This document shows, in pieces, positions 52,617 through 61,315 of a stretch of 64,000 nt of DNA. This stretch comes from Breoghania sp. L-A4 (GTDB lineage: Bacteria > Pseudomonadota > Alphaproteobacteria > Rhizobiales > Stappiaceae), in assembly GCF_003432385.1 (NCBI RefSeq), contig NZ_CP031841.1:1178001-1242000 (forward strand). The letters are read 5' to 3'. How positions within the stretch are numbered: the first letter of the stretch is position 1; every line of letters starts with the position of its first letter. The notes beneath the pieces are model-generated. The model had not been told where the DNA came from. It did not search any database and saw only the letters and a program-made list of their open reading frames with translations. Both the position numbers and the translations under genes were made by a program.

Positions 52617-53954
52617 TCAGGCGGCGAAGACCTCGCGGGCCCGCACGCGGCTCATGAAGGCGAGCGACAGGCCGCGGATGCCGAGCAGTACTTCCAGCGA
52701 CAGCCATAGGCCGTGGTTTCCCCAAAGCGGGAAGGCCACGGCATAGGTTGCCAGATAGGCGACGAGCGACAGCAGCATCATGTTGCGCATGTCGCGCGAC
52801 CAGGTCGCGCCGATGAACACGCCGTCCATCTCGAAGGCCAGCACGCCGGCAAGCGGCGTCAGCGCCGCCCAGACGAGATAGACGCGGGCGGTCTCACGGG
52901 TGCCCTCATGGGTGGTCATGAGATCGATCAGCCACGGTCCGCCGTACCAGAACACCACCGCCGCAGCTCCGGCCAGGACGAAGCCCCACAGTACGGTCAG
53001 CTTCACGGCGCGATCAAAGGCGGGGCGGTGGCGCCCGCCGATGGCGCGCCCGACGATGGTTTCGGCTGCGGTGGCGAAGCCGTCGAGGAAATAGCCGCCA
53101 ACGATGAAGAATTTCTCCAGGATGGCGTTGGCCGCCAGCACCACGTCGCCCTGCGCCGCGCCGCGCGCCGTGAAGAAGGCGAAGGCGAAGAGCAGCGAGA
53201 AGGAGCGGATCATGATGTCGCGGTTGACCGCCACCATCTTGAGGATCCGTGTGCGGTTGAACACCCTGGCGCGTGAGGGCATCGGACCCTTGGCGAACGT
53301 GTGCCAGACGAACAGCCCGCCGAAGGCCACCGTTGCGATCTCGCTGATCACCGTTGCCAGCGCCACACCGGCCACGCCCCAGCTCAGCCCCATGACGAAG
53401 ACGATGCTGAGCACGATGTTGATGCCGTTGAGCCACGTCTGGATCAGCAGTCCCGTCTTGGCGCGTCCCTGACCCAGCAGCCAGCCGAGAATGGCGTAAT
53501 TGGCCAGCGTGAAGGGCGCCGAATAGATGCGGATGCCGAAATAGCTGCGCGTCGCCTCCTGCACGGCATCGCTGCCGCCCAGAAGCCTCAGGCCGACCTC
53601 GATCATCGGGATCTGCAGCGCGATGGTGGCGAGGCCGAGCACGCCGGCGATGATCAGCGCGCGCAAGAGGCCCGCCTTGATCTCCCGGGTCTCTCCGCTG
53701 CCATACGCCTGTGCCGTCAGCCCCGTGGTGCCCGAGCGCAGGAAATTGAAGGTGGTGAAGACGAGATCGAAGAGAATGCCGCCGACCGCGATGCCGCCGA
53801 CCAGCGCGGCCGAGCCGAGCTGCCCGATCACGGCGGTGTCGACCACGCCGAGGATCGGCGTCGACAGATAGGCGAGCGTCATCGGGATGGCCAGCGCCAG
53901 CACGTCGCGGTTGCTCACGTCAAAAGCGCGCACGGCGCGGCGGCGTTCGGTCAT
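52617..53954 (-). CDS. MATE family efflux transporter (DinF type)
   Basis: 445 residues from the ATG at 53954 (MTERRRAVRAFD). Twelve transmembrane helices in two MATE repeats; the first repeat has LAIPMTLAYLSTPILGVVDT near 20-40 and FNFLRSGTTGLTAQAYG near 70, both typical of the DinF subgroup. These exporters use sodium or proton gradients to expel organic cations or oxidised compounds. In-frame codons upstream of 53954 are not used. The gene borders the AT-rich islet. Confidence 0.92.
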   Translation of the reverse strand: MTERRRAVRAFDVSNRDVLALAIPMTLAYLSTPILGVVDTAVIGQLGSAALVGGIAVGGILFDLVFTTFNFLRSGTTGLTAQAYGSGETREIKAGLLRALIIAGVLGLATIALQIPMIEVGLRLLGGSDAVQEATRSYFGIRIYSAPFTLANYAILGWLLGQGRAKTGLLIQTWLNGINIVLSIVFVMGLSWGVAGVALATVISEIATVAFGGLFVWHTFAKGPMPSRARVFNRTRILKMVAVNRDIMIRSFSLLFAFAFFTARGAAQGDVVLAANAILEKFFIVGGYFLDGFATAAETIVGRAIGGRHRPAFDRAVKLTVLWGFVLAGAAAVVFWYGGPWLIDLMTTHEGTRETARVYLVWAALTPLAGVLAFEMDGVFIGATWSRDMRNMMLLSLVAYLATYAVAFPLWGNHGLWLSLEVLLGIRGLSLAFMSRVRAREVFAA

Positions 53955-54106
53955 CAAGATGTCTCGGAGAGAGTGAAGCGCTGCAGGAATCAACAGCCGG
54001 TCAATGCGGTTGAAGTCTAGTGTCCAGATCCATAAAACGGAACGCACCGTTCGTCACGGGGTGGTTCGGATACAAGGCGCGAACCTGCGGAAACCCCCGT
54101 TGGCCT

Positions 54107-54523
54107 TTATAGGTTTGCAGCGGCGTTGATGGATTGCCTGATCCGCCGGGCGCGCAAACGGCGGCAAGCGTCGTCGTGAGGACCTTTGACCAATGCGGCA
54201 GCATCGCTCCGCAGGTCTTTCCCAGGCGCATATTGCCGTTTGCGTGCCAGTCGGTCCAATTTTATGGGAATGGACCTAATACAGTTTAACTGATGTTGCC
54301 CAGCGACAGAGCTCCAATACTTCTCAACACTGCCAGGCCGAACGGTCTCCCATAGCCTTTTCACTGTTCCCTGATAAACATCATTGATATCATCAATAAT
54401 ATTTGCGGCGGCAAAAGCATAATTATCGCCCGCGCGACCAAGAGCCCGGTAGGCCTCAACGTAATTTCCAATGCTGTTTAAATGTCGTGCTTGATTTATC
54501 ACTTCTTGAGCGATAACGGCCAT
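54107..54523 (-). CDS. Small orphan protein of the second AT-rich islet
   Basis: 138 residues, helical, no signal peptide: MAVIAQEVINQARHLNSIGN at the start, then YVEAYRALGRAGDNYAFAAA and a region with VYQGTVKRLWETV. The last 40 residues, rich in Arg and Ala, are encoded by GC-rich DNA like the surrounding chromosome, so the frame appears to run out of the acquired islet into host sequence. The 5' end overlaps the upstream orphan by 25 nt, so the two are translationally coupled. No family recognised; an effector/immunity or chaperone/secreted pair is one idea. Confidence 0.55.
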   Translation of the reverse strand: MAVIAQEVINQARHLNSIGNYVEAYRALGRAGDNYAFAAANIIDDINDVYQGTVKRLWETVRPGSVEKYWSSVAGQHQLNCIRSIPIKLDRLARKRQYAPGKDLRSDAAALVKGPHDDACRRLRARRIRQSINAAANL

Positions 54524-55383
54524 TTTGTTTCTTCCTCAATCAGTGATACGGCCATCGCCGCATCGTCATTGATGACCGCGGCGCCATAAAATTGATCTCG
54601 TTCGATCATAAATGCCTCGACATCGAGACCAGTGCGCTCCCAGAAACGGCGCGTGAGCGTGGAAAGATTGCCCAGCATCCAACGAATATTGATCGCAGGA
54701 AATGGCCCAATAGACATTTGATAGTTGCCGTTTGCGAAGTGTAATTCCATCGTGCACTGAGGGAATATTTGTATGGAAAAATTTCTGGAGTATAGCGTGC
54801 TGCACGCCACTTCGCCGATAATTTTTCCTCGCCGCCAGATCCAGAAAACTCGATGCTCAAGACGAATCCCGCCACGATCCTCGTCGAAGACCCTGGATCT
54901 CACATCTATATGGAAACAGTAAAACCAAGAATCACTCGGCGACAAATACGTTATCAGCAACCCATTTGTTTCATTTTTAACAAATATTTGTTCCGCCCAC
55001 TCCGCCAAATTTGTTAGGGTTTCATCATCACAGTTTAATTTTTTGCTTTTGTAACGATTTTCTATTGACGCAGAAGAAAGTATATTTACAAGCGGATTAG
55101 GAAGAAAACTAATATCTACTTTATATTTCCTGCCATTCCGCAAATAAGGCCCCTGAATGAACTGATAAGTAATATCATTGCAATCACCTTGCTCAAAGTT
55201 TTTTTGGCAGTTCTGAATTAGCTGTTTCTGATCCCAAACGATTCTAGCTGACAGTTTTGGATCTCGGTCACTCAGGTCGAGTGATTCGAGTAATTCTCGA
55301 TGCTGCTGCGGCGTCTGCGCGAAAGAACAAACAGGAACTAGCACCAATATAAAGATAATATTTCTGAAGTTCAGTCGCGCCAT
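54499..55383 (-). CDS. Secreted cysteine-containing orphan protein
   Basis: 294 residues from the ATG at 55383 (MARLNFRNIIFILVLVPVCS), a clear signal peptide cleaved near CSFAQT; a frame 14 codons longer exists but lacks sense. The mature part has six to seven cysteines (for example QNCQKNFEQGDCND, KLNCDDE, WFYCFHID, VACST, QCTMEL), Trp-rich segments and an acidic C-terminus ending EEETKWPLSLKK. Low GC compared with all neighbours except the downstream partner. No family recognised. Probably periplasmic or secreted, with disulfide bonds. Confidence 0.65.
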   Translation of the reverse strand: MARLNFRNIIFILVLVPVCSFAQTPQQHRELLESLDLSDRDPKLSARIVWDQKQLIQNCQKNFEQGDCNDITYQFIQGPYLRNGRKYKVDISFLPNPLVNILSSASIENRYKSKKLNCDDETLTNLAEWAEQIFVKNETNGLLITYLSPSDSWFYCFHIDVRSRVFDEDRGGIRLEHRVFWIWRRGKIIGEVACSTLYSRNFSIQIFPQCTMELHFANGNYQMSIGPFPAINIRWMLGNLSTLTRRFWERTGLDVEAFMIERDQFYGAAVINDDAAMAVSLIEEETKWPLSLKK

Positions 55384-55642
55384 TAGTAGAATTTTTGCGG
55401 TCCAAATCATTGATAGCTTCGCCATACACTAGTGGATTGATCGGAGTCATAGAGCCCGACTCTCGCTTCTCAAATAAGCGCTCATGTGCGAGTATTCGAA
55501 ATGCGCATGGCACTTCCTTAACCGCATCCGCAGATGCACGCCATCAATTACTTTGCATTGGTGTCCCGGCGCGACCGCTCAAAACGTTTTCACAGCGTGC
55601 GGCTCCGCTTGCGTCTCGCGGGCGTTCGGGCAGGATGGTCCG

Positions 55643-56545
55643 ATGGCGCTGCCAATTGTTCATTCCCCGGATTTTCACGCGGAGCTGCCTGGCGGCCATC
55701 GCTTTCCCATGGGCAAGTTCCGCCGTCTCGCGCAGGTCCTCATGGAGGAGGGGCTGGCCGCTCCGGGTACCTTTCATGTGCCGGTGCCCGCGCCTGCCGA
55801 GTGGATTGCTGCCGTGCATGAGCCCGGCTATGTGCGGCAGGTGTTCGCCGCGGCGGTCGATCCGCGAATATCGCGTGAGATCGGCTTGCCGGTCACCGAT
55901 CAGGTGTCGTTGCGCGCCCGCAGCGCCTGTGCGGGATCGGTGCTTGCCGGACAATTGGCGCTCCAGCACGGGATTGCCTGCAACACCGCCGGTGGCAGCC
56001 ATCACGCCCGGCGGGCGCAAGGGGCGGGGTTCTGCGTCTTCAACGATGTGGCGGTGGCGATCCGCCAGTTGCAGGCATGCGGCGAGATCGAGCGGGCGCT
56101 GGTCATCGATCTCGACGTGCACCAGGGCGACGGGACGGCGGAGATCTTTGCCGGCGACGACAGCGTCTTCACCTTCTCCATGCACGCCGAGAAGAACTAT
56201 CCGGTCCGCAAGCACCCATCGAGCCGCGACATTGCATTACCTGATGCCACGCAGGACGCAGGTTATATGGAAATCCTGCGCCTGGCCCTGCCGGTGATCA
56301 TCGAGGCCGCGGCGCCCGATATCGTGTTCTTCAATGCCGGAGTCGACCCACACGCGGATGACAGACTGGGCCGTCTGGCCCTGAGCGATGAAGGCCTGAC
56401 CGAACGCGACCGCACCGTTATCGGCGCGGTGCGCGAGCGCGGCATTGCGCTCGCGGGCGTCCTTGGCGGCGGTTATTCGAACGATGTCGACCTGTTGGCC
56501 CGCCGTCACGCGACGTTGCATCGCGTGGCGGCGGAATTCGTCTGA
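55643..56545 (+). CDS. Histone deacetylase family protein
   Basis: 300 residues from the ATG at 55643 (MALPIVHSPDFHAELPGG). Class II/acetoin-utilisation-type deacetylase fold: NTAGGSHHARRAQGAGFCVF near 113-132 with the catalytic histidine pair, VIDLDVHQGDGT near 154 (Asp-His zinc ligands), FSMHAEKN near 178 and FNAGVDPHADD near 231 for the third ligand, and GGGYSND near the end. Bacterial members deacetylate acetyl-polyamines or acetyl-lysine. Upstream frames are shadows. Zinc-binding set is complete. Confidence 0.94.
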   Translation: MALPIVHSPDFHAELPGGHRFPMGKFRRLAQVLMEEGLAAPGTFHVPVPAPAEWIAAVHEPGYVRQVFAAAVDPRISREIGLPVTDQVSLRARSACAGSVLAGQLALQHGIACNTAGGSHHARRAQGAGFCVFNDVAVAIRQLQACGEIERALVIDLDVHQGDGTAEIFAGDDSVFTFSMHAEKNYPVRKHPSSRDIALPDATQDAGYMEILRLALPVIIEAAAPDIVFFNAGVDPHADDRLGRLALSDEGLTERDRTVIGAVRERGIALAGVLGGGYSNDVDLLARRHATLHRVAAEFV

Positions 56546-56566
56546 CGCGAGGCGACCGGGCGGAGC

Positions 56567-57589
56567 TCATGCGTCCGTGCGCGCGTCCAGTTTCCGGTAC
56601 AGCGCCGGCGATACGCCGGACCATTTCGCGAACGCCCGGCTGAAATGGGCCAGTTCGCTGTAGCCCAGCTCCAAGGCGATGTCGGTGATCTGCCGGTCGC
56701 GATCCTGAAGCATCCGGGCCGCCTTCTCCTGCAGCTGCTCGTCAAGCAACCGGGAAAACGTCGTTCCGTGCGTGCCGAGCCGCCGTTGCAGGGTCCGGCG
56801 CGTCAGTCCGAGTTTTCGGGCGACCCAGTCGATCCGGGGATAGCTGTTGAGCATGGCGATCGAGATCATGGCTGACACCTCGCTGGAGGGGTCGGCGGTG
56901 TTCGGGATTTGCCGTTCCTCGCATGAGAAAGACTGGTCGTCGTGCGGCAGAGCCCATGATGCGGCCTTGTGCGTGCCCAGCAGTCTCGCGGGGAATTCAA
57001 TCGTGGGCACACGGCTCCCCGCAAGCACCGGGGCCTCGAAGATATGTTCCAGGACGGCCGCCTGGCCGTGACGGGTGCCGGTCACCCGCACCAGATCCGG
57101 CGTCCACGTGCGCCCGAGGAAGCAGCGGACCACATCGATGAGGTAGCTGACGCCAAGCAGCTCGTTCTGAAAGCGGCCTTCGAACCCCGGATCCAGGAAC
57201 TCGATCGACCAGCGGGCCCGGTCGCCGTCTGTTTCCAGCAGCAGGTTCGTTCCGGTCTGCAAATAGCGGTTCAGGCCGCGGTTGGAGCGGTCGATCGCGG
57301 CGGCGGCCGTCGGCGCCTCGCTGACCCACTTGCCGAAGGCGCTGAGATTTTCGATGCGCACCAGTCGCCCGAGGCGGGCGCCGAAGTAGGGATCGCCGGT
57401 CTCGCGGCCCGCGCTTTGCAGTACCTTGAATTGTTCGGACAGGGGCAACGGAAGGTCGGGTGTATCGAGGATGCCCACGGGTAGGTCGACCCGGTCGAAC
57501 ACGCGCCTGATCTTCCCGCCGTGGTGTTCAACAAGATCGGCGATCGGTCCGAGCGCGCTGGCTCGCGTAAAACCCTTTTCCCGCCCCAC
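56567..57589 (-). CDS. AraC-family regulator with AraC-arabinose-binding-like N-terminal domain
   Basis: 340 residues from a GTG at 57589. N-terminal ligand-binding domain of the PF12625 type (residues 1-200) and two HTH motifs at the C-terminus (about 245-335: RIDWVARKLGLTRRTLQRRL and ITDIALELGYSELAHFSRAF). The subgroup often regulates divergent catabolic operons. Here the divergent partner is the cupin gene, then the SDR gene; the perfect palindrome at 57622-57635 sits between them. Inducer unknown. Confidence 0.9.
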   Translation of the reverse strand: MGREKGFTRASALGPIADLVEHHGGKIRRVFDRVDLPVGILDTPDLPLPLSEQFKVLQSAGRETGDPYFGARLGRLVRIENLSAFGKWVSEAPTAAAAIDRSNRGLNRYLQTGTNLLLETDGDRARWSIEFLDPGFEGRFQNELLGVSYLIDVVRCFLGRTWTPDLVRVTGTRHGQAAVLEHIFEAPVLAGSRVPTIEFPARLLGTHKAASWALPHDDQSFSCEERQIPNTADPSSEVSAMISIAMLNSYPRIDWVARKLGLTRRTLQRRLGTHGTTFSRLLDEQLQEKAARMLQDRDRQITDIALELGYSELAHFSRAFAKWSGVSPALYRKLDARTDA

Positions 57590-57621
57590 TATAGTACTTT
57601 CGTATCAATGAAATTGCATAA

Positions 57622-57635
57622 ATTTGGCGCCAAAT
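57622..57635. promoter_or_regulatory. Perfect 14-bp palindrome between the AraC and cupin genes
   Basis: ATTTGGCGCCAAAT, fully symmetric, lies 33 nt from the AraC start and 62 nt from the cupin start in the only AT-rich stretch between them. Position and symmetry suggest an operator controlling both genes. AraC proteins normally bind direct repeats, so another regulator is possible. Confidence 0.4.
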
Positions 57636-57696
57636 GGCAAGTCGAGACCTTCGAAGCGTAACATAATTCAAGAAAATGAGAAGCGGGAGGGTCGTA

Positions 57697-58155
57697 ATGA
57701 CGAAGCTGGGTTTCGATGACAGCAATATTCGCTGGTACCAACTGGAGGGCGTCGATCACGCGTCCTACCATGTGCTGAGTGTCGACGTTGACGCGAAGAT
57801 CGTCGACGTGTTGTTCAAGTTCGACGCCAATCAGCGGGTCATATTGCACAATCACCACGCGGACTACCGGACGTTCGTCATCCAGGGCGAATTGCGCATC
57901 TATGCCGCAAACGGCGACCTGATGGAGACGCGCCCCGTCGGGAGTTATGTTGCGCGCCCGGCCGGCGGCGTTGCGCACACGGAAGGCGGCGGCGACGTCG
58001 ATGCGATTGTGTATTTCAGCAATCGCGGTACCGACGGGATGATCTACGAGTTGCTCGACGGCGATTTCAACACGATCGCCACCCTGGGACTGCACGATTT
58101 CAAGGGCCTCATGGAAGCGCAGGAGACGCCAATTCAGCCGATTGTTCCGGGGTAG
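57697..58155 (+). CDS. Cupin-domain protein
   Basis: 152 residues from the ATG at 57697 with GGGAGG 6 nt upstream. One cupin barrel (about 30-125): the first motif includes LHNHHADYRTFVIQGELRIY near residues 51-70 with two or three metal-binding histidines and the glutamate, the second GGVAHTEGGGD near 95-105 with one histidine. The fold suits small-molecule binding, dioxygenase or acireductone-like activity; the substrate is unknown. Divergent from the AraC gene, convergent with SDR. Confidence 0.88.
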   Translation: MTKLGFDDSNIRWYQLEGVDHASYHVLSVDVDAKIVDVLFKFDANQRVILHNHHADYRTFVIQGELRIYAANGDLMETRPVGSYVARPAGGVAHTEGGGDVDAIVYFSNRGTDGMIYELLDGDFNTIATLGLHDFKGLMEAQETPIQPIVPG

Positions 58156-58176
58156 CGATCTCGTGCCGTTGTCGTC

Positions 58177-58941
58177 TCACGTACGCGTGATCGACACGCC
58201 GCCGTCGGCCAGAATCTGCTGACCAGTCACAAAGCTGGCGTCGTCGGACAGCAGAAACAGCGCCGCCTGGGCAATCTCGGCCGGCTGCGCGGTGCGCTTC
58301 AGGGCGTGCAGACCCTGCACGAACGCCTGTGTCTCCGGCGTGTTGGCGACAACGCGTCCCATGTCCGTGTCGGTACCGCCGGGAAGCAGCGTGTTGACCC
58401 GGATGCCCTGGGGGCCGAATTCGGCCGCCAGAGTCATGGCCAGACCTGCGATCCCGGCCTTGCTGGCGGCATAAGCGGCCATGCCGGGAAAGCCAACGGT
58501 GCTGCCGACGAATGACGACGTGAACAGCAGTGCGCCGCCACCTTCCTTGAGAAGCGCCGGGATCTGGCAGTGGGCGGCGAGGAAGGCGCTGGTCAGGTTG
58601 GTGCGCAGCGTATCCTCCCAGCCTTCAAGCGTCAGATCGGGGGCCGCGCCCATTTCACCCAGCGTTCCTGCGTTGTTGAACGCCGCGTCCAGTCCGCCGT
58701 AGGTCTGTTGGGCGAGGTCGACCAGGGCTTTGGCATAGGTTTCATCGCGAACGTCGCCGGCCAGGGCGATCGCCGTGCCGTCCTTGCGGCGAATCTCGGC
58801 CACCAAGGCGTCGAGTTCCGCCTGTCGGCGTGCTCCGAGCACAAGCCGTCCGCCATTTTCCGCAAACAGCAGCGCGGCCGCATGACCGATGCCGCTGCTG
58901 GCGCCCGTGATGATGATGCTCTTTCCATTCAGTCGTGTCAT
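58177..58941 (-). CDS. Short-chain dehydrogenase/reductase
   Basis: 254 residues from the ATG at 58941 (MTRLNGKSIIITGASS). Rossmann motif TGASSGIGH at 12-20, NNAGTLGEMG near 89, catalytic serine in FTSSFVG near 140 and YAASKAG (Tyr/Lys) near 155, with the ending QQILADGGVSIT typical of classical SDRs. NAD(P)H-dependent oxidoreductase; substrate unknown. Ends 21 nt from the cupin gene, convergent. Confidence 0.92.
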   Translation of the reverse strand: MTRLNGKSIIITGASSGIGHAAALLFAENGGRLVLGARRQAELDALVAEIRRKDGTAIALAGDVRDETYAKALVDLAQQTYGGLDAAFNNAGTLGEMGAAPDLTLEGWEDTLRTNLTSAFLAAHCQIPALLKEGGGALLFTSSFVGSTVGFPGMAAYAASKAGIAGLAMTLAAEFGPQGIRVNTLLPGGTDTDMGRVVANTPETQAFVQGLHALKRTAQPAEIAQAALFLLSDDASFVTGQQILADGGVSITRT

Positions 58942-59046
58942 GTCGCGCCTTCTCCGTTGTGGAATGACGCAAGCGTGACGGAGGGACGCACGAGCGGCGA
59001 CCCGTTTCATGCGATCGCAAGGAAATCGCCTGAGGGCCCGTTTCGG

Positions 59047-59325
59047 CTACTGCTCACCGCGGCCCATCTTGAGGAAACGCGACAGCAGCCACAGCGGAAA
59101 CACGATGATGGCGCCCAGGAGGAAATAGCCGCCGACGCGCTCGATGGCCTCAAATCCCATGTTCCAGATGCGCACAACGATGTCTCGCGCCCAGTTGATG
59201 AGCTCCAGCGGATTCAGGTCGATGGCCGACAGGATGATGCCGACGACAAAGGAAATAAACACAAGCCGCAGCAGGACCCGGCCGGGCGAGCCGCCGAAAA
59301 AGCGATAAAGGGTATCCTGGCGCAT
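59047..59325 (-). CDS. DUF6460 family small membrane protein
   Basis: 92 residues with two hydrophobic segments (about 18-36 and 65-83), starting MRQDTLYRFFGGSPGRVLLR and containing FVVGIILSAIDLNPLELI, which is the DUF6460 signature. Found in Hyphomicrobiales; no function known. It stands alone on the minus strand, about 100 nt downstream of the SDR start. Confidence 0.85.
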   Translation of the reverse strand: MRQDTLYRFFGGSPGRVLLRLVFISFVVGIILSAIDLNPLELINWARDIVVRIWNMGFEAIERVGGYFLLGAIIVFPLWLLSRFLKMGRGEQ

Positions 59326-59660
59326 CTGTTGTCTTCCGTTTCAGTGGAGCAGGGCGGCCGGCGGCACGTTGCGGCCGCATCGTTTTCAAAAGTTGTGTGC
59401 TCTATAGATAGGGAGCCTGTCCCCCATTGCGCCAGCTATTTCGGCAGTTCGCCCGCGCGTGATGCGTTGCGGGGGCGTTCACATTGGTATTTCTCGATGG
59501 CATTGCGCTATTTCCGGTCAATTTGCCGCTAGTTCAAGCATGATTTGTGCGCTGCCGCATGCTAGGATTTGATCATTGTCGCTTGGCTGATCTTTTTTCA
59601 TTCTCGATTGATTTTCCTGCGCGGTCGTTGCGCCAGGGTGCAGCAGAAGGTGTGCACGCG
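59326..59660. other. Intergenic region before the GHSKG hydrolase
   Basis: 335 nt with no supported gene. It contains the DUF6460 upstream region and, near 59470-59590, a less GC-rich stretch with no recognised promoter or hairpin. The open frame starting at 59547 has no sense before the ATG at 59661. Confidence 0.45.
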
Positions 59661-60688
59661 ATGCCGAAATCGCAGTTGAAGACTCCCGTTCCATACTCCA
59701 CCGCGCCGGTGAACCCACTCAAGACCAAGGCGCTCGCAATGGCACCCGCCGCTGTCGGTGTGCCGGAGACGATGCCACAAGCGGTTGCTGCGGTGACGCT
59801 GCCCTTGTCGATGGCGGCCAAGCAGCGCAACACGGCGCTGGACTGGCTGTTTTACGACGTGGGGTCTTTGACCACGCCCGAGTTCGATCTGCTGGTGCGC
59901 GAGACCAACATCGAAGGCTCGATTCTGGTCGTGCGGCCGCGCGGCAATGACGACAGCACCGGGATCGTCAAATACGAGGATTACTCCGCTCTCCGGGCCG
60001 CTCCCGGCAAACTGCTGTCGCGTTTCTCGATTGCCGGTGTCGGCAGCTCCGATGTCGGCGCGGCGGCGCTCGCGCGCAATCTCGCGGATCACTACGGCGA
60101 GCCGGTCGGGGCCATCATTGCGGGCTATGGCGCGGCCGATCTGTTGGGCGAGGCGCTGGGCGGCTGGTTTGTGCTCGGAGCGGCCAACAGCCTGCTCAGT
60201 CTGTTCAACACCGCGACGTCTGCCAATGCGCAGACGGCCCAGCGGCTGCTGGAGCGGCAGGAGGTCCGCAGCGAGGTCAAGGCCGAAAGGGCGGCGCGCA
60301 GGATTGCCTCGAGCCCGGATTCTGACGCGCTGCTGCAATTGCTGCTGGATGAAGAGCGGACCATCAAGACGATCCTCGGCCACAGCAAGGGATGCCTGAG
60401 CATTGCCTTTGCGATGGAGGCCCTGGCGCTTCTCGATCTCCCAGAGCGGCGCGAGGCGGCCGGCGCGATTCAGCTCATCACCACCGGCGCCGTCGTCGAG
60501 TTCCCCGGGGTTTCAACAACACGGCCCAGTTCCTGGGCAGCATCGACTGGTTCGGCGGTCTGAACTCGCGCCGCGGGACGCCGCATATCCCGGTTGAGGG
60601 CGCGTGGCATCATCTCAACCGGGAATTGCCGTATCACATGGATGTTGGCGCGGTTCTGAACGAGGCGGACGCGCTGGCGGCGGCGTGA
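59661..60688 (+). pseudogene. Alpha/beta hydrolase-like protein with GHSKG motif, one frameshift
   Basis: A 342-residue protein if one base is added at the CCCCGGGG run 60503-60510. The start MPKSQLKTPVPYS is at 59661 with AGAAGG upstream. The nucleophile elbow is GHSKG (near residue 245), resembling the lipase/esterase family with Ser in GHSKG; upstream text LFYDVGSLTTPEF and SRFSIAGVGSSDVGA gives a separate N-terminal domain. After the break the C-terminal part in the other frame reads GFNNTAQFLGSIDWFGG and then LPYHMDVGAVLNEADAL. The 1028-nt span becomes a multiple of three on correction. Likely an assembly error; function otherwise a lipase-like enzyme. Confidence 0.75.
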
Positions 60689-60703
60689 CGCGCAGGACGG
60701 GCT

Positions 60704-61102
60704 TCAGGTCTCCGGTGCGTTGACGTTGAAGATCGAGGCGATAGTCCATTCTTCGTCGATGTTGACCAGATGATAGTGACATGTGAAGGCCAGCGCCACG
60801 TCGCCGTTGGAGCGTTCCTGCGCCCAGGACACAGCGACCAGCGCGGTCGGCCCGGAGATCGAGAGCGACTCCACGACATATTCCGAGTGCACCACGCCCT
60901 CTGAATCGAGAACGGCCAGGAGAGCCTCGATGTTCTCGATCAGATCCTCGTCGGTGTCGAACATGTTGCCGCGGTCGAATTGCCAGATGACCGTGGGATA
61001 GGCGAACAGCCCGGCGATGGCCTCGGCATCAAAATCGTCGAAGGCCGCAGCATAGGTGTCGAAAAGGTCGCGGATCGCGATTTCATCGGTGTTTGTTGTC
61101 AT
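60704..61102 (-). CDS. SnoaL-like domain protein
   Basis: 132 residues from the ATG at 61102 (MTTNTDEIAIRDLFDTYAAA). NTF2/SnoaL-type fold: DFDAEAIAGLFAYPTVIWQF near 22-41 and a C-terminal FTCHYHLVNIDEEWTIASIF near 106-125. Such small alpha+beta-barrel proteins include isomerases, dehydratases and many of unknown function. No catalytic residues can be named. Ends 15 nt from the GHSKG gene, convergent. Confidence 0.85.
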   Translation of the reverse strand: MTTNTDEIAIRDLFDTYAAAFDDFDAEAIAGLFAYPTVIWQFDRGNMFDTDEDLIENIEALLAVLDSEGVVHSEYVVESLSISGPTALVAVSWAQERSNGDVALAFTCHYHLVNIDEEWTIASIFNVNAPET

Positions 61103-61315
61103 AAAGTGCTTTTCACTCGGTCCCGACCGTGTCTGCACGAAGGGCGCGCGCATCGGGTTTTGTCCGTTGGCCGCCAGCTTGAATCAAACGCGGGCAAATC
61201 GGAAACGTTTTCTGGTCGGGACGATGCCGCGTCCACAAACCCGGCACCAGGCGGACAGCGCCTGGGCGTCGGCTTCGCCATTTTATTTCCCCAACAAGGG
61301 GCTTAGCGTGCGGTG

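Noticed and set aside
55268-55513. 81-residue minus-strand frame overlapping the 5' end of the secreted orphan
   Set aside because: Overlaps the signal peptide region of the better supported gene by over 100 nt and has no recognised feature; the N-terminal part could be a remnant but cannot be shown.
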